Source: Inquilinus sp052078665 (lineage in GTDB: Bacteria; Pseudomonadota; Alphaproteobacteria; DSM-16000; Inquilinaceae). Taken from it: 64,000 nt of DNA. Below are positions 8,489-16,510 of the stretch, piece by piece. Under the pieces are notes generated by a model. That model did no database searches. It was given only the letters and a program-made list of their open reading frames with translations, and was not told where the DNA came from. The translations under genes and the position numbers were made by a program. The first letter of the stretch is position 1. Every line of letters starts with the position of its first letter. The stretch is taken from positions 1 through 64,000 of the forward strand of contig NZ_JBQJIK010000020.1 in the NCBI RefSeq assembly GCF_052078665.1. The letters run 5' to 3'.

Positions 8489-10396
8489 ATGGACGATCTC
8501 CACGCTCTGCCGGCGAGCGCCGGAATGTTCGACTGGATCCATGCGCTCACGGGCGGGGGCCGCCCGAACCTGGATCAGGACGCCGATCCGCCCCGGACAT
8601 GGCTCGAACTGGCGCAGCAAGGCGGATCGGTTGCCCAGAACTGGCTCGTGTCGGCGACCGTGGTCGAGGATCTGCGGAGGTTCGACAACCAGGAATACCT
8701 CGACGAATTGAAGGCATCGCCCGACTTCAACGGGTTGCGCGACGACCTCGATCGATTGGCTGCCAGCCTTGCGGAGCCCGGCCTCGAGGTGACCGCGAAG
8801 GCTTTCAAGGGGCTGGTTGACACCGCCAGGGGCGACCTCGACCTCTTCCAGGACGGTGTCCATCCCGGCAAGCGCCTGGCGCTGACGCTTGCGACCCTTG
8901 TCTTCTATCCGCTCCCGTTCCTGGTGGCGGCCTTTCAGGGCGATCTGCTGTACGCGACGCGCGCGCAGTCGAACTACGCCAGGTCCACCTCGAGCGTCCT
9001 GGGCATGCTGTGCGAGCCCGTCGCCGATTTCCGGCTCTTCTACCAGCACACCCAGGAACGGCTCTGGCCCTTCGTGGCCCCCGGCGCGATCTATGCAGGC
9101 CCCGCCTTTGCCGAGAGCCTGCATCATCTTCGTCACGACGGACCGTTCGCGGGCTACGCAGCCGCCGGCACTGCGGCGTCGCTGTTCCTCGCGACCTATG
9201 GGCAGGACGGGATCCGGGCTTTGAAAGCCCGCCTGAATCCCGTCCTCACCGGCACGGCGCCGACGACACCGCAGCTGCGGACCACGATGGGAGAGATCCT
9301 CGACGATATGGAAGGAAGGCTGGCGCGGATCGATACCCTGCTCGAGGGCAAGAAGGTCAGCGACAATCTGAGCGCCGAGCTCCTTTTCATGAGGAAGGAC
9401 TGGGGCAACCTGATCGCAGCGATGCGAAAGATCGTCCCCCCGTCGGATCAGGTGGCCACCGTCGATCCCGAGGAGGACGCGGCTGCTGGTGGAGCCGACG
9501 ATGTCCGGACGAATCCCAAGGCCACGAAATATGCATTTGCGGTCATCGGGACCGCCATCGTCGGGCTCAACGCCTACCTCGTCTCCAACGAGAAGGTCGC
9601 CCTCGCCGACTACGCCGGATGGGGCTCATGGGTCGTGGTGCAGTTGTTCGTGAATGCCGCCGACCCCGACGTGTCTCCGCAGGATATGGCCCGCCTCTTC
9701 AAGAGCCTGGTCTCGGGCACCACGGTCGCACTTCCGCTCTCGACCGCGGCTTTCGTCACCAAGGGCAAGATGCTGGAAACCACCGGGGGCCTGGTGGCTT
9801 CGATCGTCAGCCTCACGGTGACGAACCTGACCATCTCGGGAAAAATCGGGACCTGGCTCGCGCAGGCGCTCCTGGCTCTGCTGCCGATTGTCATCGCCGG
9901 CGCCACGTTCTGTTTTCTGTGCGGCGGCGCGCGCAAGGCCGACAAGGGCAAGGGCAGGGCCGTCGATACGGATCCGGACGCCGAGGCCGCGGTGTCCGAG
10001 CCTGGCTATGTCCTCACGGAATTGCCGTTCGAGGAAGATGAGCCTATCGATCTGGACAAATGGTTGGAGGAGCATCTCGCCGGCCAGGCGTCCGGAAGCG
10101 GCCTCGGCCCATCGGGCGGTGTCCCGCCGGTTGCGGAGACGGGAGCCGGGGAAACCGACGAAGATCCCCAAGACCCGCCTTCAGATGGCGAAGGCGATCG
10201 TTCCGCCACGCCGCCGCCCGAGGAAGCTGCGAAAGCTGCCGAAGACCCTCAAGACCCGCCTCCGGACACCGAAGGCGGCCGCGTCGCCACGCCGCCGCCC
10301 GAGGGAAGCGCGAAAGCCGCCGAAGACCCTCAAGTCCCGTCTCCGGATACCGAAAGCGGTCGCGCCGCCACGCCGCCCTCGGAGAAAGGCCGCTGA
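8489..10396 (+). CDS. Unrecognised multi-pass membrane protein with proline-rich repeat tail
   Basis: I do not recognise this 635-residue protein. Residues 1-125 are soluble and mostly helical. Hydrophobic segments lie near 130-150, 220-237, 348-365, 377-390, 411-425, 433-448 and 456-478, the last ending in FCFLCGG and a basic stretch (ARKADKGKGR). A helical, charged loop spans about 260-345. The tail from about residue 485 is acidic and proline-rich. It ends in three tandem copies of a 27-residue unit (EDPQDPP...ATPPPE). There is no signal peptide, and the basic patch suggests the tail is cytoplasmic. Composition is a little less GC-biased than that of neighbouring genes. There is no operon context. 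Effector-like or envelope-sensor roles are possible, but nothing supports a choice. Confidence 0.75.
   Translation: MDDLHALPASAGMFDWIHALTGGGRPNLDQDADPPRTWLELAQQGGSVAQNWLVSATVVEDLRRFDNQEYLDELKASPDFNGLRDDLDRLAASLAEPGLEVTAKAFKGLVDTARGDLDLFQDGVHPGKRLALTLATLVFYPLPFLVAAFQGDLLYATRAQSNYARSTSSVLGMLCEPVADFRLFYQHTQERLWPFVAPGAIYAGPAFAESLHHLRHDGPFAGYAAAGTAASLFLATYGQDGIRALKARLNPVLTGTAPTTPQLRTTMGEILDDMEGRLARIDTLLEGKKVSDNLSAELLFMRKDWGNLIAAMRKIVPPSDQVATVDPEEDAAAGGADDVRTNPKATKYAFAVIGTAIVGLNAYLVSNEKVALADYAGWGSWVVVQLFVNAADPDVSPQDMARLFKSLVSGTTVALPLSTAAFVTKGKMLETTGGLVASIVSLTVTNLTISGKIGTWLAQALLALLPIVIAGATFCFLCGGARKADKGKGRAVDTDPDAEAAVSEPGYVLTELPFEEDEPIDLDKWLEEHLAGQASGSGLGPSGGVPPVAETGAGETDEDPQDPPSDGEGDRSATPPPEEAAKAAEDPQDPPPDTEGGRVATPPPEGSAKAAEDPQVPSPDTESGRAATPPSEKGR
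10160..10396 (+). repeat. 81-bp in-frame tandem repeat, 2.9 copies
   Basis: Three successive units begin at 10160, 10241 and 10322, each opening with a GAAGA(T/C)CC(C/T)CAA codon run. They encode EDPQDPPSDGEGDRSATPPP, EDPQDPPPDTEGGRVATPPP and EDPQVPSPDTESGRAATPPS plus short linkers. The third copy is cut short by the stop codon. Period and frame are exact, so copy number can change without frameshift. Confidence 0.9.
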
Positions 10397-10408
10397 AGAC
10401 CCTTCTCT

Positions 10409-10534
10409 GTCGTCCTCGGGCTTGACCCACGGGTGTCCGGTTGAGGGTTTTCGGGGTGTCGAAGAGGGGTGGAGTTCAATTTGTATTGTCATCCTCGGGC
10501 TTGACCCGAGGACCCGCCCGGCAATGACAGAAAA
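10409..10534. repeat. Palindromic intergenic repeat, one complete and one degenerate copy
   Basis: The complete copy at 10486-10534 has a perfect inner hairpin (TCCTCGGG-CTTGA-CCCGAGGA, 10492-10512) inside an outer inverted repeat TGTCAT/ATGACA (10487-10492 and 10525-10530). A degenerate copy of the inner arm (CGTCCTCGGGCTTGACCCA) lies at 10411-10429. Similar elements are widespread in alphaproteobacterial intergenic DNA. Because it lies between convergent genes, it may also end transcription from both sides. Confidence 0.8.
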
Positions 10535-10558
10535 GGAACGGCAATCGAAGGTGGGACC

Positions 10559-12352
10559 CTACCACCCGCAGCTCTGCCCCTTGTTCTGCTCGGTCAGCCA
10601 GTCGTTCAGCGGCGTGAAGTACTCGACGACGGCGCTGGCGTCGGTCTGGCGCTCGCCGGTGAAGGCCTCCAGCTCGTCCGGCCAGGGCTTGGACTGGCCC
10701 ATCTCCAGCATCGCGTTGAAGCGCTGGCCGACCTGCTTGTCGCCATAGACCGAGCAGCGGTGCAGCGGCCCGGTCCAGCCGGCCTGCTTGCACGCCGCGC
10801 GCTGGAACTGGAACTGGTAGATATGGGCCAGGAAGTACCTTGTGTACGGCGTGTTGCCGGGGATGTGGTACTTGGCGCCGGGGTCGAAGGCGTCGGCCGG
10901 GCGCGGTCCCGGCGGCACCAGCCCCTGGTACTTCAGCCGCAGCGCCCACCAGGCGTCGTTGTACCGCTCCGGCGCCGCCTTTCCGGCGAACACCTCCCAG
11001 CGCCAGCGGTCGACCAGCAGGCCGAAGGGCAGGAAGGCGATCTTGTCGAGCGCCATCTTCAGCAGGAAGGGGATGTCGCCCTCCGCCCCCGGTACCTTGT
11101 CCAGCAGGCCGATCTGGTTCAGGTAGGTCGGAGTCAGCGCCGACAGCCCGACGAAGTCGCCGATCGCCTCGTGGAATCCGTCATTGGCCCCGTTCTTGAA
11201 CAGGTAGGGCTGGTCCTTGTAGGCGCGCTGATAGTAGTTGTGCCCGAGCTCGTGGTGGACGGTGTAGAAATCCTCGCCGTTCACCTTGGTGCACATCTTG
11301 ATGCGGACGTCGTCGCGGTCGTCCAGGTCCCAAGCCGAGGCGTGGCAGACGACGTCGCGCCCCTCCGGCCGCACGATCTGCGACCGCTGCCAGAAGGTGT
11401 CCGGCAGCGGCGCCAGGCCGAGCGAGGTGTAGAAGGCCTCGCCGGTCTTCACCATCTTCGTCGCGTCGTAGCCGGCGTCGACCAGCAGCTTGTCCAGGCT
11501 GTAGCCCGCGGTCTCGTCCTGCGGCGCCACCAGGTCGTAGATGTTGCCCCAGGACTGCGCCCACATGTTGCCCAGAAGGTCGGCGCGGATCGGCCCGGTC
11601 TTCGGCTGGACCGAATCGCCGTACTTCGCGTTCAGCCGGCCGCGGACATAGCAGTGCAGGTTCTCGTAGAACGGCTCGACCTGGCCCCACAGCCGGTCGG
11701 TCTCGGCCGCGAAATCATCGGCCGGCATGTCGTAGCCGGAGCGCCACAGCGCGCCGGTGTCGGCATAGCCCAGCGCCGTCGACCCTTCATTCGCCAGCGC
11801 CACCAGCCTGGCATAGTCCGGCTTCATCACCGGCGAGATCGTATGCCAGCCCTCCCACACCGCCTTGGTCTCGGCCGGGTCGCGCGAGGCGGCCAGGATG
11901 TCCTCGGCGTCGCTCAGCGTCAGGGTCTTGCCCTGCAGCTGGAACTCGCCGGTGGAGTAGGTGGAGTCCAGCTTGGTGCTCAGCGTCGCCAGCTCGCGCG
12001 CCGCACCCGGCCGGTCCGGCGCCGGCAGCACCAGGTTGCGCTTCAGGATGTCGAGCTTGCGCCGGGTCACCGGATCGAGCGTGACGCCGTCGAAGCGCGA
12101 CGCCTGCTGGGCATAGGCGCTGGTCTTCTCGGTCCATTCGCCATTGGCCTTGGCCTCCAGCCACTGGGTGTCGTCGGTGATGAAGGTGGCGCGGACCCAG
12201 GACGCCTTGTTGAGGTATTCGCTGGTGGCGGCCAGGTCGGCCTCGGCCTTGTCGACGAAGGCGCGGGCTTCGTCAGGGGTCTGGGCCGGGGCGGCGATGC
12301 CCCACAGCAGGGCGGCCGCGGCGGTGCCGGCGGCCAGCAGGCGGGATCTCAT
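10559..12352 (-). CDS. M2-family peptidyl-dipeptidase (ACE-like zinc metallopeptidase)
   Basis: This is a 597-residue secreted dipeptidyl carboxypeptidase related to angiotensin-converting enzyme. An N-terminal signal peptide (MRSRLLAAGTAAAALLWG to APAQ) targets the periplasm. The zinc motif HHELGH lies near residue 363, and the third ligand glutamate is in FHEAIGD about 25 residues later. The substrate-binding region CKQAGWTGPLHRCSVYGDK and the chloride/substrate motifs near the C terminus also fit. I chose the ATG at 12352 because AGGGGG lies upstream and it opens the signal peptide directly. An ATG 21 bases earlier is possible. The enzyme removes C-terminal dipeptides from oligopeptides. 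It follows two minus-strand genes of cell-wall character and may take part in periplasmic peptide turnover. Confidence 0.92.
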   Translation of the reverse strand: MRSRLLAAGTAAAALLWGIAAPAQTPDEARAFVDKAEADLAATSEYLNKASWVRATFITDDTQWLEAKANGEWTEKTSAYAQQASRFDGVTLDPVTRRKLDILKRNLVLPAPDRPGAARELATLSTKLDSTYSTGEFQLQGKTLTLSDAEDILAASRDPAETKAVWEGWHTISPVMKPDYARLVALANEGSTALGYADTGALWRSGYDMPADDFAAETDRLWGQVEPFYENLHCYVRGRLNAKYGDSVQPKTGPIRADLLGNMWAQSWGNIYDLVAPQDETAGYSLDKLLVDAGYDATKMVKTGEAFYTSLGLAPLPDTFWQRSQIVRPEGRDVVCHASAWDLDDRDDVRIKMCTKVNGEDFYTVHHELGHNYYQRAYKDQPYLFKNGANDGFHEAIGDFVGLSALTPTYLNQIGLLDKVPGAEGDIPFLLKMALDKIAFLPFGLLVDRWRWEVFAGKAAPERYNDAWWALRLKYQGLVPPGPRPADAFDPGAKYHIPGNTPYTRYFLAHIYQFQFQRAACKQAGWTGPLHRCSVYGDKQVGQRFNAMLEMGQSKPWPDELEAFTGERQTDASAVVEYFTPLNDWLTEQNKGQSCGW

Positions 12353-12464
12353 CGGGACGGTCCCCCTATGCATTGAATTTTATGAGAAATCTCCGGCGTT
12401 CTCCCCATCGCCGGACCGATTGCCCCCAGGAAAGGCGGCCAGGACTCCCCTGTCAATCGCCGCG

Positions 12465-13481
12465 TCACCGGAACGGCCAGGCCGCCGACACGGTATTGGA
12501 GACAGAGCGGCGCAGCGTCTGGATGCCGGTCTCGACATGGCGCGACGGATGCACCCGGTTGGTCAGCAGGGTCCAGGCGTGGCCGCGCTCCAGGTCGAGC
12601 CACAGCGCCGTGCCGGTGAAGCCGGTGTGGCCGATCGTGTCGGGCGAGCACAGCGACCCGCCGAACCAGCCCTCGTGCCGCACCTGCCAGCCCAGCCCGT
12701 GCGGCTGGTCCTCGACGCGCAGCACTTCGCCGATGGTGGCCGGCCGCAGCACCTCGCCGGTCAGGAAGGACCCGGCGAAGTCCAGCACCGCGGCGGCGCT
12801 GCCGAACAGCCCGGCGTGCCCGGCCAGGCCGCCCAGCGCATAGGCGTTCTCATCATGCACCTCGCCGCGCATCACCCGGCCGCGCCAAGTGCAGCGCTCG
12901 GTGGCCACGGCGCGAGCCGGGCCGGGGCTGACGGCGAAGTCGCCTGGGGGCAGCAGGTCCCGCAAGGGCTTGTCCCGCAGCCGTTCGACCAGGATGCCCA
13001 GCAGCACGTAGTTGACGTCGGAATAGGTCTCGGGGCCCGCCGCCCAGTCCTTCTGCAGCACCAGCGCCTTCAGCGTCTCCGGGTCGCTGCCCCAGGTGTA
13101 CAGCGGCTCCACCGCCGGCAGGCCGGAGCGGTGCGACAGCAGCTGCCGCACCGTGACCTGCCGCACCCAGTGCTCGGGCTGGTACTGGCGCAGGTCCGGC
13201 AGGTGCAGCGCCAGCGGGTCGGACAGGTCGATCCGCCCCTGCTCGACCAGCCGCAGCACCTCGGTGGTGGTCAGGATCACCTTGGTCAGGCTGGCCAGGT
13301 CGAACAGCGCATCCTCGGCCAGGGCCACGCGCTCCGGCACCAACGCGGCGTGGCCGCCGAAGCGGATCGCGCGGTCGCCGTCGCGGGTCACCAGCCCCAG
13401 CACGGCGCCGGGGATGCGGCCGGCATCGATCGCTTCATCGACCAGAGCGAAGGCGGCATCGGCCGCGGCGGCGAGGGTCAT
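12465..13481 (-). CDS. Serine beta-lactamase-family hydrolase linked to anmK
   Basis: The 338-residue protein belongs to the class C beta-lactamase/DD-peptidase/esterase family. Catalytic motifs are SLTK (SxxK, near residue 64), YSDVNY (YxN-type, near 153) and HTGFTGT (KTG equivalent) in the C-terminal third. No signal peptide is visible, so it is likely cytoplasmic. It lies 73 bases downstream of anmK on the same strand. In other proteobacteria similar hydrolases accompany murein-recycling genes and probably act on muropeptide or amide substrates. The substrate here is inferred from context only, and plain esterase activity is an alternative. Confidence 0.85.
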   Translation of the reverse strand: MTLAAAADAAFALVDEAIDAGRIPGAVLGLVTRDGDRAIRFGGHAALVPERVALAEDALFDLASLTKVILTTTEVLRLVEQGRIDLSDPLALHLPDLRQYQPEHWVRQVTVRQLLSHRSGLPAVEPLYTWGSDPETLKALVLQKDWAAGPETYSDVNYVLLGILVERLRDKPLRDLLPPGDFAVSPGPARAVATERCTWRGRVMRGEVHDENAYALGGLAGHAGLFGSAAAVLDFAGSFLTGEVLRPATIGEVLRVEDQPHGLGWQVRHEGWFGGSLCSPDTIGHTGFTGTALWLDLERGHAWTLLTNRVHPSRHVETGIQTLRRSVSNTVSAAWPFR

Positions 13482-13517
13482 TCGACGGAGTCCAGGCAGA
13501 GGTCGTTCAACACTCTA

Positions 13518-13540
13518 TTGTCATGCCCGGCGATGACAGA
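13518..13540. repeat. Short derivative of the TGTCAT palindromic repeat
   Basis: The sequence TTGTCAT-GCCCGGCG-ATGACAGAAA keeps the outer arms and flanks of the element at 10486-10534 but lacks its inner hairpin. It lies between anmK and the downstream hydrolase, so a partial transcriptional stop there is possible. Confidence 0.65.
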
Positions 13541-13554
13541 AAAGAGCCGGTCCA

Positions 13555-14670
13555 TCACGCCGCGCGGGACAGGGGGCGGTGCAGCACGCCGCCGGTCATC
13601 GGCCGGGGCACGCCGGTGGTGGTCGGCAGGCTCAGCGGCAGCCCGTCCAGCGAGCGCACGGCGAGGAAGCCGAAGGCCTGGGCCTCCAGCGCGTCGCCGT
13701 CCCAGCCCACCGCCTCGACCGGATCGACCGGCACGCCCAGCGCCCGCCGCAGCCCATCCATCAGGGTCCCGTTGTGCCGGCCGCCGCCGGTCACCAGCCA
13801 GCGCCCGGGCGCCGCGGCGAAGTGCCGGCGCGACGCGGCGACCGAGGCGACGGTGAAGGCGGCCAGGGTGGCGGCGCCGTCGGCCAGCTTCAGCCCGTCC
13901 ACCGCCGCCAGCGGGAAGTCGTTGCGGTCGAGCGATTTCGGCGGCGGCGCGTCGAAATAGGGGTTGGCCAGCAGCGCCGCCAGCCGGTCCTGCGCCACCG
14001 TGCCGGACGCGGCGATGCGGCCGTCCTCGTCGTAGCGGGCGCCGGTGTGGCGCTGCACCCAATCGTCGATCATGGCGCTGGCCGGGCCGGTGTCGAAGGC
14101 GGTGATGGCGCCGTCCTTCGTCCCATTGGCCTCGATCACCGTGACATTGCCGACGCCGCCGAGATTCAGCACCGCCAGCGGCCGCGGCAGGTCCTTGGCC
14201 AAAGCGGCGTGGTACAGCGGAGCGAAGGGCGCGCCCTGGCCGCCGGCGGCGACATCGGCGGAGCGGAAATCGTTGACGCAGGGGATGCCCAGCGCCGCGG
14301 CCAGCCGGGCGCCGTCGCCGAGCTGCCGGGTGAAGCGCCGCTCCGGCCGGTGCAGGATGGTCTGGCCGTGCATGCCGACCACGTCGACCGCTTGCGGCGC
14401 CAGCCCGGCCTCGTCCAGCAGGCGGCGCACGGCGGCGGCGTTCAGGTCGGTGACCGCGGTGGACAGCTCGTCCAGCGCCTCGTGCTCGGCCCGCGCCGGG
14501 TCGCGCGCCACCGCCAGCAGGGCGTTGCGCACCGCGTCGGTGTAGGGCGTGGTCGAGGCGCCGCCGCGGGCGAAGACGGTCTCGCCGTCGGTCTCGATCA
14601 CCGCGACGTCGACCCCGTCCATCGAGGTGCCGCTCATCAGGCCGATCGCGGTGCGCCGTGCTCCGGGCAT
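13555..14670 (-). CDS. anmK: Anhydro-N-acetylmuramic acid kinase AnmK
   Basis: This 371-residue sugar kinase phosphorylates 1,6-anhydro-MurNAc, with hydrolytic ring opening, to MurNAc-6-phosphate in peptidoglycan recycling. The N-terminal phosphate loop GLMSGTSMDGVDVAV, the catalytic-site region HGQTILHRPE, LNLGGVGNVTVI, DTGPASAMIDDW and the C-terminal TGGGRHNGTL are all present at the usual spacings. GAGGAGG precedes the ATG at 14670. It is the first gene of a minus-strand set with a serine hydrolase and probably the M2 peptidase. This suggests local grouping of wall-fragment salvage functions. Confidence 0.95.
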   Translation of the reverse strand: MPGARRTAIGLMSGTSMDGVDVAVIETDGETVFARGGASTTPYTDAVRNALLAVARDPARAEHEALDELSTAVTDLNAAAVRRLLDEAGLAPQAVDVVGMHGQTILHRPERRFTRQLGDGARLAAALGIPCVNDFRSADVAAGGQGAPFAPLYHAALAKDLPRPLAVLNLGGVGNVTVIEANGTKDGAITAFDTGPASAMIDDWVQRHTGARYDEDGRIAASGTVAQDRLAALLANPYFDAPPPKSLDRNDFPLAAVDGLKLADGAATLAAFTVASVAASRRHFAAAPGRWLVTGGGRHNGTLMDGLRRALGVPVDPVEAVGWDGDALEAQAFGFLAVRSLDGLPLSLPTTTGVPRPMTGGVLHRPLSRAA

Positions 14671-14732
14671 GCCGTCCCTCCTCGCTCGATTCGTCCGCGA
14701 CGATAGCGCCGAAGCGGGCCGGATGAGACCTC

Positions 14733-16343
14733 CTATTCGCGCCGGAACGTGAAGGCCTGGTTCTCGATGGTCAGGCGGAGCAAGGGTTTGGTTCCGTCCA
14801 TGTCGATCTGGAACTGGACGAAGCCGGCCGGGCTGGGGTCGCTGTTCTCGACGATGGCGGCGAACCGGCCCACCGGCTTCTGCCGGATCGTGAAGACGCT
14901 GCCGTCCCACGGCTCGAGCTGCAGCACGGCGCCGCCATCCTGCAGCTCCAGCACCGCGCCGTCGCCGTCCTGGCGCAGCACGGCCTTGCCGAAGCTCGGC
15001 TCGACATAATTTCCGGCCAGCGGCGCCAGCGGCAGGGCGGGCTGCGGGTTCTCCGGTTTCATGAACAGCTTGGCCGACGCGGCGAACCGGGTCTTCGCCA
15101 CGTCGAGCGCGGCTGCGACATGGTCGACTCGCGGATTGTCCAGCAGCCGGTCCAGCACCCAGGCGCCCACGGCATCGGGGAACCCGACATTCGCCTCATT
15201 GGTCAGGATCACGACGCCGACATCCTTCTCCGGCGCGAAGCCGACATAGGCGCCGAAGCTGGGGGTTCCGCCATTGTGCCAGATGATGCGGCCGTTCGGG
15301 GTCGAGAGGCCGACCCAGCCCATCGCGTAGAAGGCCTTGTCGTTGATCCCCACCCGCGCAATGCGGGTGACCGCCATGCTCTCCGGCGAGACGATCTTCT
15401 GCCCGTCGAAGCTGCCGTCGCGCAGCTGCAGGCGCAGCCAGCGCGCCATGTCCTCGATGGTCGAGTTCATCTCGCCGGCGGCGCCGAAGGCATAGGGGAA
15501 CAGCGGCGTGAACGGCACCTCGACCGTGCCGTCGGGGGCCCAGCGATGGCCCTGGGCATGGTCCGGCGCGGCCTCGATCGCCTCGGCGGTCGTCGATGTC
15601 TCGGCCATGCCGAGCGGCTCCAGCAGGTCCTGGCGCAGCACCGCGCTCCAGTCCGCCGCATTCTCGCCGCGCGCCACGATGCGGCCGGCCAGCAGATGCG
15701 TGATGTTGGTGTAGGCGAAGGTGGAGCGGAAGCTCGACGCCGGCTCGACATTGCGCAGCGACCGGATCAGCGACGCTTCGTCCTGCCCCAGGATCCCGAG
15801 CCAGTCATTGGCGTAGGGCGGCAGGCCCGAGCGCTGCGCCATCAGGTCGAAGACCCGGAATTCGCGCGTCACCCAGGCGTCCTTCAGCTGGAACTCCGGG
15901 TCGAGGTCGACGATGCGGTCGTCCCAGTGCAGCTTGCCGCGATCCACGGCGATCGCCAGGGTGGCGGCAAGGAAGGCCTTGGTGGTCGATCCGATCTGGA
16001 ACACGGTGCGGGTCCCGACCGTCCCGCCTTTCGCCTTGCTGCGCACGCCGAAGCCGCGGGCGTAGACCAGGCTGTCGCCGCTGACGATGCCGATGGCGAG
16101 GCCCGGCGTGTCGAACGCCTTCATCCCGGCCGCCACATAGGCCTCGAGCTCGGGCTCCAGAGCGTGGATCCGTGCGTCCATCGGCGTCCCGGAAGCGGGA
16201 TCTGCAGCCTGCGCCGCCGGTCCGGCGACGGCCAGCGCGAAGATGGCGAGCGTCGCGGCCACGATACCCCGCTGAAGCCTCTCGGCTGGTGTTGCGCAAG
16301 CGACCGATGGCGCGGTGCCGCTCCGAGTCCGCCGACTGATCAT
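14733..16343 (-). CDS. Exported serine hydrolase (beta-lactamase family) with C-terminal beta domain
   Basis: The 536-residue protein starts at an ATG with GAGGGGGATTC upstream. A signal sequence follows, somewhat long, with a hydrophobic core around residues 25-45 (GIVAATLAIFALAVAGPA) and AQAADP after it. The catalytic domain carries GSTTKAF (SxxK near residue 120), YTN (YxN) and HNGG (third motif). Residues from about 425 onward form a separate beta-rich domain of the kind appended to penicillin-binding-protein-like esterases. It is divergent from the ABC transporter at 16511, with 167 bases between them. A periplasmic peptidase, amidase or esterase is likely; the substrate is unknown. Confidence 0.87.
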   Translation of the reverse strand: MISRRTRSGTAPSVACATPAERLQRGIVAATLAIFALAVAGPAAQAADPASGTPMDARIHALEPELEAYVAAGMKAFDTPGLAIGIVSGDSLVYARGFGVRSKAKGGTVGTRTVFQIGSTTKAFLAATLAIAVDRGKLHWDDRIVDLDPEFQLKDAWVTREFRVFDLMAQRSGLPPYANDWLGILGQDEASLIRSLRNVEPASSFRSTFAYTNITHLLAGRIVARGENAADWSAVLRQDLLEPLGMAETSTTAEAIEAAPDHAQGHRWAPDGTVEVPFTPLFPYAFGAAGEMNSTIEDMARWLRLQLRDGSFDGQKIVSPESMAVTRIARVGINDKAFYAMGWVGLSTPNGRIIWHNGGTPSFGAYVGFAPEKDVGVVILTNEANVGFPDAVGAWVLDRLLDNPRVDHVAAALDVAKTRFAASAKLFMKPENPQPALPLAPLAGNYVEPSFGKAVLRQDGDGAVLELQDGGAVLQLEPWDGSVFTIRQKPVGRFAAIVENSDPSPAGFVQFQIDMDGTKPLLRLTIENQAFTFRRE

Positions 16344-16510
16344 GAATCCCCCTCAAAATCGCGCATCGAAATTTCTGATATGAAGAACTCTAGTATCACA
16401 AAGAAGACTTCGATGACCAAAGCGGAACGAAGCACCAGCATACGTCGATCGATTGACCTCGCCCGGCGAACGCGCCTTACTGGCGCCAAATCAACAGGGG
16501 GAGGCTGGAG

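Noticed and set aside
10160..10396. CRISPR-like regular repeats
   Set aside because: The repeats are directly tandem, protein-coding in frame and lack unique spacers.
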